62,957 nucleotides of DNA from SAR92 clade bacterium (GTDB taxonomy: Bacteria > Pseudomonadota > Gammaproteobacteria > Pseudomonadales > Porticoccaceae), in the NCBI GenBank assembly GCA_014381985.1, contig JACNKP010000031.1, positions 1 to 62,957 of the forward strand. Direction: 5' to 3'. This document shows, one piece after another, positions 57,274 through 62,957 of this stretch. Positions within the stretch are counted from its first letter, which is position 1, and each line of letters begins with the position of its first letter. A program made the translations under genes and the position numbers. The notes under the pieces are model-generated. The model was not told the origin of the DNA, ran no database searches, and saw nothing but the letters and a program-made list of their open reading frames with translations.

Positions 57274-58158
57274 CTATTGGGTTTGAGCTCTAAGCGCTTC
57301 AAGGCCCGTTTCGCGGTAGGCGTTATCGGTTAGCGTGCGCTGGGTAAGAAAGGCGTCATTAATGTCCAGGTCGGTGTAGATTTCAACAAAGGCCATATTG
57401 GACAAGCGGTTACTCACCAGATTCATCATGGTGACAGACCGGGCTAGCCAGTTGTCGTTGACTAACTCAACTCGCGAGGCCATGACGCGCTTGATCTCTT
57501 TACCGTACTTGTCATACATCTCTGAACGCAGGACAACGTAGCGTTCCTGGTCTATGTAATGCACCGTGCGCGAATAACGGCTTTTCTTGGCTCTCTCGAC
57601 GTTAGGAAGAGACTCAACCTTCCACACCTTGCGACCGCTCTGAATGGTGTCCTCGAGCCGTTGAAAGCTATATTCGGCCAGCTTACCGGTGTCGGTGTCT
57701 TCAGTGGTAAATTCTGAGCCAAAGATCGAGGCCGGTTCGGTTTCTTCATCTGAATCGCCGCCGGCAATGCGTTTTACTCGGCCAAGCGCTGAAAGGTACA
57801 GCCAAGTCTGATTGTTACGCCCAGCTTCGTCATAACCATAGGTAAGCATGCCTATGCCTCTTTCTGCTGGGGGTTCTAAGGTAATGCTGAGGCTCTTGGT
57901 GTCCTTGTTGTCTTTACCGTGATTAATTGACACAGACTCAAGCACTTTGACTCTGGGTCGCTCTGCGCACGCAATGCGACCTTTATTAACGCCAAACGTG
58001 CAGCTTGAGAGTTTAAGTCGAGTAAACGACGAGTCGTTGGTCGATCGTCGAGTATCTTCCATTGTCTGCATAATAGCCTCACCGGTGAGCTCTTCAGCGG
58101 CCAGGTTAACGGCAAGTGCTGTGATGCAAACAAATCTTAGGGCCTTAAACAGTGTCAC
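57274..58158 (-). CDS. LolA-like outer-membrane lipoprotein-sorting protein
   Basis: 294 residues, with signal peptide MTLFKALRFVCITALAVNLA, then a beta-rich LolA/LolB-like fold: SITLEPPAERGIGML, TWLYLSALGRVKRIAGGDSDE and SIFGSEFTTEDT are the typical strings of the family PF17131. The start is GTG, overlapping the RND stop (GTGA), 12 bases before the barrel gene. Its hydrophobic cavity would suit carriage of a lipid or lipidated cargo between the membranes. Distinct from true LolA at 42974-43603. Confidence 0.82.
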   Translation of the reverse strand: MTLFKALRFVCITALAVNLAAEELTGEAIMQTMEDTRRSTNDSSFTRLKLSSCTFGVNKGRIACAERPRVKVLESVSINHGKDNKDTKSLSITLEPPAERGIGMLTYGYDEAGRNNQTWLYLSALGRVKRIAGGDSDEETEPASIFGSEFTTEDTDTGKLAEYSFQRLEDTIQSGRKVWKVESLPNVERAKKSRYSRTVHYIDQERYVVLRSEMYDKYGKEIKRVMASRVELVNDNWLARSVTMMNLVSNRLSNMAFVEIYTDLDINDAFLTQRTLTDNAYRETGLEALRAQTQ

Positions 58159-60851
58159 GCGGTCACTCCTTTGAAATCAATACGGGTGTCGACGTTCTCT
58201 ACGCCGAAGGATGGCTTAAATACAATGATCATGGCCGGAATTAAGAAAAGGTCACAAAACAGGGCAAAGAAGATAGACAGTGATCCAAAGAAGCCGACTT
58301 TTGCCATGCCCAGATAATCTGAGAAGCTCAGCACGGCAAAGCCCAACCCTATAACCATGGTGGTGAACATGACGGCCTGGCCAACCTCACGTATGGCACT
58401 CTCAAGCGCGATGCTAATGCTTTTGGATTTGGTGAGCTCAACCCTGTAATGGGTCATAAAATGAATGGTGTCATCAACGGCAATCCCTAATATAACCGGC
58501 GCAATCAGTAAGGTGTCTGTATCTAGTGGTATACCTAGCAGCCCCATTAACCCAAAGGCTAAAAACGCGGGTATTGCGTTGGGTATCATGCCCATTACCC
58601 CACCCCTGAGCGATCCTAATGTGATAATCATGATCAAACTGATCAGCACCAATGCCAGTGCAAATCCGTTAAATTGGGAGCGTGCGATCTCATCTGACAC
58701 CACCATGAACGTTGCCATGGTACCAGTGAGGACAATCTCTAGGTCGGGATAGGCGGTTTTAAGATGAGCGAACCTTGCTTCAATATCCAGTTCGACCTCA
58801 GCAAACATCTGTTGATAGCCAAAGGAGCCCATGCTGCGGGAGGTAACCGCAATGTGAGATCGGCTATAGTCATCTGACACCAGATTGCGCCGATCTTCTG
58901 GGTTAGCGCTATTAAACAAATACAGCAGCTGTGACACGGCCTGATTGCTGTTGGGAATGCGATAAAACTCAGGATTGTCGTCGTTCATGACTTGGTTGGT
59001 GTCTTTGACGATATTCGCCAGAGAATAGGTACGACCGATGGTGTTTGGGTAGCGCGCCTCAAGGCTAGTCTGCAACGCATCAACCGCAGTCAAAAGGTCT
59101 ACATCAAGCATGCCATCAACCGTCTTAGTGTCGATCATAACTTCCATGTCCTGAGACCCAGCCATATTGTTGTCAACAACATTGACAGCTACGGCTAAGG
59201 GATGATCATCTTTAAATAACCCGCTAATGTTGGTGTCGATGACAATTTTGGTCGAGCCATAGATGCAGAGCGCCAAAATGATAGCAAAGAAAGCCAGAAT
59301 GAGGCGTGGCGCACCCTCAACAATAGTGGGCACGCGGGCCAGTATTTGTTGGTGGGCGTTAATAATCCAATAGGTCAGCGCGATAACGGTATTAATAAAC
59401 AGGCCAAGCATGCCACCAAGGACGATAAAAATGGCGGTTGTCGTCGCCAATGCAATGACGAGCTTAGGTACGTTGCCTAAAGCGTGCCATCGATCACCCA
59501 GACGATCCGCTACGCTGCCCTTTTCAGAAACAGCCGTGGGATGCCAGAGATCTAACAGTATGGGTAACAACACGATAGTGAAGAAAAACGCTAGCACAAC
59601 CCCAAAAGCGCACATCAAGGCAAAGATTCTAATCGGCTCAAGGTTAGAGGTGGCCAGAACCAAAATACCTGCAGCGGTTGTTACCGTGGTGAGCAAAATA
59701 GCCAGGCCTACTTTTTCGTATGACTTAGTCAGCGCTGCATAGTGCTCTATGCCCTCTCGCCTAAAACTGAAATAGGCACTCATGACATGTACGCAGTCTG
59801 CAATACCGACTGAAAATATAAGCAATATGGTTAGCGCAATCATACTAGACAGTGTTACGCCTAGCAGTACCGTGACGCCCCAGCACCAGGCCACGCTTAG
59901 AGTGATTGTCACCATAGACCAAACCAGCGCACTGGCTGAGCGAAACAGCACCCACAGTAGCACCGCAAAGATAATAACCATGAGAAAGCCCAAAATTCGC
60001 AGCTGCTCAAGCACATCTTGCATTTGGCTCATGATGGTCGGTTCACCGACGGGGTAATACATCAATTGCTCGTCGTACTGACCATAGACCGCTCCCAGAG
60101 CGTCACTAAAGTCTAGATAGTCCCGTGGGTCGACGTCTCTGTACTCAACCTCTTGAATGACGGCCGCCTCATCAAAAGACACGTCAAAGTCACTAAAGCT
60201 GTCGTCTAACTCTACCCCTGCAATGTCAACCGCTGACTCGTAACCCTCGATCGGTACGGTACCAAAGTCGGTTTGCACTAAGATGCCGCCATAGCCGCCG
60301 TCTTTGGAATAAAAAGACGACACGTAATCGGGTTGTGCCATAGCTCGTGCTTTAAAGCTATTAAGGTCTTCGGCAGTCTCTGGCAGCGCCTTTGGCAGTA
60401 ACCTGCCCGACAGTAGTGCATCGCCCACGCTCTCTTGCAGGCGAATATTAGCCAGTGACTTAACACGACGAATGTGAATCAGTTGGTCTAAATCTACACC
60501 CGGAAATTTCGCGCGGTCAAGGCTCTGCCAGTTCTCTAAATCAGAGGTGAGCTGTTGCATAGCAGTGAGAGACTGGGTTGAGAAAACATCGCCGTCGGTT
60601 GGTTTATAAATGATAAAGACTGACCGATCGCTACCAAACTGCCGCCTAAATTCATCCAATGCCATCTGCGCTGGACTCTCATCTTGCATAAAAGACTCAG
60701 ACGAAAGATCAAATACTGTACGTGTGGCCATGGCATAAAACATGCCTATGGACACTAACGTCAATACGACAAGGACTAGTCGTTTAGACCGCAGTACCCT
60801 ATTGGGCATTTTTGCAAAAACCGCAGTTAAACCAAAAAGAAATTTGTCCAT
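58155..60851 (-). CDS. RND/MMPL-family inner-membrane transporter
   Basis: 898 residues, two halves each with a membrane bundle and a periplasmic loop. The conserved acidic motifs are in helix 4 (SVGIADCVHVMSAY) and in helix 10 (GIAVDDTIHFMTHY). It is the HpnN/MMPL-like class, not an AcrB type (about 1,030 residues), and has no adaptor or TolC neighbour. Overlaps the LolA-like gene by four bases. Substrate unknown; hydrophobic or lipid-like cargo is inference. Confidence 0.85.
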   Translation of the reverse strand: MDKFLFGLTAVFAKMPNRVLRSKRLVLVVLTLVSIGMFYAMATRTVFDLSSESFMQDESPAQMALDEFRRQFGSDRSVFIIYKPTDGDVFSTQSLTAMQQLTSDLENWQSLDRAKFPGVDLDQLIHIRRVKSLANIRLQESVGDALLSGRLLPKALPETAEDLNSFKARAMAQPDYVSSFYSKDGGYGGILVQTDFGTVPIEGYESAVDIAGVELDDSFSDFDVSFDEAAVIQEVEYRDVDPRDYLDFSDALGAVYGQYDEQLMYYPVGEPTIMSQMQDVLEQLRILGFLMVIIFAVLLWVLFRSASALVWSMVTITLSVAWCWGVTVLLGVTLSSMIALTILLIFSVGIADCVHVMSAYFSFRREGIEHYAALTKSYEKVGLAILLTTVTTAAGILVLATSNLEPIRIFALMCAFGVVLAFFFTIVLLPILLDLWHPTAVSEKGSVADRLGDRWHALGNVPKLVIALATTTAIFIVLGGMLGLFINTVIALTYWIINAHQQILARVPTIVEGAPRLILAFFAIILALCIYGSTKIVIDTNISGLFKDDHPLAVAVNVVDNNMAGSQDMEVMIDTKTVDGMLDVDLLTAVDALQTSLEARYPNTIGRTYSLANIVKDTNQVMNDDNPEFYRIPNSNQAVSQLLYLFNSANPEDRRNLVSDDYSRSHIAVTSRSMGSFGYQQMFAEVELDIEARFAHLKTAYPDLEIVLTGTMATFMVVSDEIARSQFNGFALALVLISLIMIITLGSLRGGVMGMIPNAIPAFLAFGLMGLLGIPLDTDTLLIAPVILGIAVDDTIHFMTHYRVELTKSKSISIALESAIREVGQAVMFTTMVIGLGFAVLSFSDYLGMAKVGFFGSLSIFFALFCDLFLIPAMIIVFKPSFGVENVDTRIDFKGVTA

Positions 60852-61256
60852 TGACGAACCCTTGTAGGTGAGCCTTTAAGTCTGAATGTCTTGTCTAATT
60901 TATAGGTATAAGTATACAGAACGGGCACCCTTCAACGCTAGACTATAAAGATAGGTCTGTAGTTCTGCGTTAGTCAGAAATATTGAATAACTTGAATCTA
61001 AAGAGGCAACGAGCGTCGTCTTACAGATGGAAACCTTAGTGAGTTACCCCTTCCTAGGAAATCCACCTTTATCTCCCGATAAAGAACCTCATAAACAAGG
61101 ACGTTTATGAGACCTAACACGAGATGATGCTTTTGACCGATCGTAGAGGCACAGAAAGCACCCCTTCCATATCTATACATCAATGACTAGACTCGATATG
61201 ATCAGGCAAGCCCTTTTAGTAGGTCTAAACAAAAACATCTAATTCTGGAGAGTTTT
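60852..61256. other. Gene-free region with clustered inverted repeats
   Basis: 405 bases between the leftward RND operon and the rightward secreted-protein gene. Between 61051 and 61111 there are three inverted repeats in succession: the palindrome TTCCTAGGAA (61051-61060), CTTTATC/GATAAAG (61067-61073 and 61078-61084), and CTCATAAAC/GTTTATGAG (61088-61096 and 61103-61111, perfect 9 bp, AAGGAC loop). They could be structured RNA, operators or a decayed mobile-element end. No named element recognised. Confidence 0.45.
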
Positions 61257-61784
61257 ATGAATAAAATACTATTAAGTATCAGCATACTGCTACTAGCCCA
61301 GTTTTCGTTTGCCGGACATCATGAGGCCGGCGAGAAACCCAGCAAAACCATCATCGGTTATGACACAACAGAGGGAACTAAAATCCCTATCTATGTTGGC
61401 GATCTGTCCACGATTGACATATGGGTTGATTATGTTCAAGCCCACAATGATCGTGACCTTGAGACCATACGCAACACCAATGCAGATGACTTTGAAGGAT
61501 GGGCACCAAACGGACAAAAGATTGATGGGCCAGATGCTCACGTTGCTTTTTTAACCGAATGGTTTGCTAATTCAGACCCCAAATGGACTCACATGTATTC
61601 CATCGCCAACGACTTTACTGGCAAAGATGGCAAGTTACAGCAGTGGGTGACGACAGAATGGCAAGTCTCAGATGTTATTGATGGCAAACAGGTAAACAGC
61701 CAGGATGTCTTTGATGTACTCATAGAGGGTGGCAAAATCAAGTCTATATACGTGACGACCAGGCCTATTCTTTCTGCAGAATGA
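61257..61784 (+). CDS. Secreted SnoaL/NTF2-like protein
   Basis: 175 residues with a signal peptide cleaved about residue 19 (LLLAQFSFAGHHE). The rest fits the NTF2-like fold: WVDYVQAHNDRDLETIRNTNADDFEGWAPNG is the helical entry to the cone, and QDVFDVLIEGGKIKSIYVTTRP a terminal strand pair. No catalytic residues are evident, so role unknown. GGAG five to eight bases upstream of the ATG. A terminator follows. Confidence 0.75.
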   Translation: MNKILLSISILLLAQFSFAGHHEAGEKPSKTIIGYDTTEGTKIPIYVGDLSTIDIWVDYVQAHNDRDLETIRNTNADDFEGWAPNGQKIDGPDAHVAFLTEWFANSDPKWTHMYSIANDFTGKDGKLQQWVTTEWQVSDVIDGKQVNSQDVFDVLIEGGKIKSIYVTTRPILSAE

Positions 61785-61803
61785 AGGCGTTACTTACGTT
61801 CGA

Positions 61804-61835
61804 CGTTAGATCGTTAAATCGTTAAATCGTTAAAT
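61804..61835. repeat. Four tandem 8-bp units, CGTTAAAT
   Basis: Units at 61804-61811 (CGTTAGAT, one mismatch), 61812-61819, 61820-61827 and 61828-61835, between the SnoaL-like gene and its terminator. Confidence 0.85.
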
Positions 61836-61847
61836 GCTACATAGAAC

Positions 61848-61878
61848 AAAGCCCCTTGCGAGTTAAGGGGCTTTTTTT
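61848..61878 (+). terminator. Rho-independent terminator after SnoaL-like gene
   Basis: AAAGCCCCTT at 61848-61857 pairs with AAGGGGCTTT at 61865-61874, followed by T residues to 61878. Confidence 0.92.
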
Positions 61879-62039
61879 GTGGTGAAAGTATGCGCTGCCC
61901 ACTGATGTCGGTCGCCATGATGGCCAACGACATTGTAATGTTTGAATCAAAAGACAATTATAAATATACTCAATGCATAAAATTATAAGGGCGCCGCAGC
62001 ACTGTGCCCGGCGACCCAAATCATAGAGGCGGTCCCATT

Positions 62040-62957
62040 ATGCAAGATATTACTCAATCTATAGAGGCGTGCGCTGCCTACTATGGCGATAATGCTGATG
62101 CCGTTCGACAGTACCTTATTGAAGGTCAAAAACGTGCCCTAGCCCTACCCAACCGAGGGCCGCTGCGGTTTAACGACAATGGCGACATTCACAGTGATAT
62201 TCTTGAAGCCTATTCAACCTATGGTTTTTACATCTTTGAAAACGCTCTACGTGACGAAGAGCTCAGCGATCTTAGAAACGATCTAGACGCAATGCGTGAC
62301 AACTTCCCGACTGAAATGGGGGCCACTACCGACGCCAAAGGCCGGCCAGCCCTAGGCGCAGACACCACTGGGTTTACCCTGCAATGGGCAAAACCCCTGT
62401 CTGACCCCCTTGGCGGCACAGCAATGGCGAACGGGCGGCACCAGGTTAAGCTATTTGAACCTAAACCCGGCGCAGATGCCCCTCAGGCGACCCCTGTGTA
62501 CCTTGGCGGCTCGCTACAGTTCTCTAAGGCCTGTTTGGTCACCTACGCCCACCCGGGGCTGTTAAAGATGGCCGAAGCTATTAACGGCAGTGACTTTACG
62601 CCCTTTCACGAAGGCCTGTTTATTAAAGATGCCGGGCTAGGTGCCGCCGTGTCTTGGCATCAAGATGGCGACACCCACTGGGACAACCCTGATTTTGATG
62701 AAGACATTCACGGCTTTAACTTTATGGGTCAAGTCTATGGCAGTACCGCCGTTAATGGCGTTTGGGTACTACCAGGCACCCACAAACATGGCCGCGTAGA
62801 CATTGTGAAACTAATGGCCGAGGCCGGTACCGAACGGCTGCCCGAAGCCGTGCCTATTATTTGTAATGCTGGTGATGTGGTGCTTAACAACCGGCAAATA
62901 TTACACGGCTCGTTTGCCAACACCGGCTTTGAAACAAGCGGCTCGGGTAACTTTGGC
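62040..62957 (+). CDS. PhyH-family Fe(II)/2-oxoglutarate dioxygenase, cut by window edge
   Basis: 306 codons are visible from ATG 62040; the gene continues past the right edge. The phytanoyl-CoA dioxygenase fold shows the iron-binding HxD at His207 and Asp209 in WHQDGDTHW and the distal His289 in ILHGSFANTG; the 2-oxoglutarate-binding Arg would lie outside the window. Substrate unknown. Separated from the SnoaL-like gene by a terminator. Confidence 0.82.
   Translation, partial: MQDITQSIEACAAYYGDNADAVRQYLIEGQKRALALPNRGPLRFNDNGDIHSDILEAYSTYGFYIFENALRDEELSDLRNDLDAMRDNFPTEMGATTDAKGRPALGADTTGFTLQWAKPLSDPLGGTAMANGRHQVKLFEPKPGADAPQATPVYLGGSLQFSKACLVTYAHPGLLKMAEAINGSDFTPFHEGLFIKDAGLGAAVSWHQDGDTHWDNPDFDEDIHGFNFMGQVYGSTAVNGVWVLPGTHKHGRVDIVKLMAEAGTERLPEAVPIICNAGDVVLNNRQILHGSFANTGFETSGSGNFG

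Noticed and set aside
60998-61183. 61-codon frame on the minus strand upstream of the RND gene
   Set aside because: No family, no ribosome site and it crosses the inverted repeats.

Overview
The window is chromosomal DNA of a free-living, probably marine, aerobic gammaproteobacterium from the Pseudomonadales/Cellvibrionales neighbourhood. This rests on gene order: rne/rluC, yceF, yceD-rpmF-plsX-fabD-fabG-acpP, pabC-mltG-tmk-holB-pilZ, and ftsK-lolA-rarA-crcB-serS-cysG with trxB-aat-bpt-infA and clpA-clpS all match the Pseudomonas-type arrangement. A separate ETF-quinone oxidoreductase next to etfBA, a dimeric dUTPase and a type 2 malate dehydrogenase fit the same group. The species cannot be named from the sequence. 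No rRNA, tRNA or CRISPR array was found.

Layout. 1-5.2 kb: the 5' part of rne (its 3' end lies outside the window), a hairpin-rich divergent region, rluC, an HAD phosphatase that seems to lack a normal start codon, and the nucleotide pyrophosphatase yceF. 5.3-13.4 kb: a lipid-synthesis operon behind a near-consensus promoter, then pabC-mltG-tmk-holB-pilZ; fabF, usually between acpP and pabC, is missing. 13.5-20 kb: metabolic housekeeping genes (metallo-hydrolase, dUTPase, malate dehydrogenase, peroxiredoxin, yajC without secDF, a Na+/alanine symporter, a 5'-nucleotidase). 19.8-23.3 kb: a possible small RNA, a repeat-rich cysB promoter, cysB, thrH, a TetR regulator and a DUF1285 gene. 23.4-28.2 kb: the electron-transfer flavoprotein system and an alcohol dehydrogenase-like oxidoreductase. 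28.3-32.2 kb: an ECF-type sigma factor with a small membrane partner, xthA and the protease prc.

32.4-37.5 kb is the most accessory-looking part. It has a solitary tyrosine recombinase and a small polyamine-type cluster (PuuA-like ligase, PuuB-like oxidase, TetR regulator). The divergent promoter of that cluster carries two abutting perfect 22-bp repeats, each containing a palindrome, which look like operators. 37.5-52.3 kb is conserved housekeeping on both strands, notable for a cysG whose C-terminal methyltransferase domain is cut short and degenerate.

52.5-63 kb holds lineage-specific genes: an SRPBCC-fold gene also without a normal start codon, DUF1993, two small unknown proteins and a GPH-type MFS transporter. 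It then has a tight three-gene operon of an RND/MMPL inner-membrane transporter, a LolA-like periplasmic protein and an outer-membrane beta-barrel. That operon is the best candidate here for a poorly described system: the parts could form a path for a hydrophobic molecule across the envelope with no membrane-fusion protein or TolC. A secreted SnoaL-like protein and a partial PhyH-type dioxygenase end the window.
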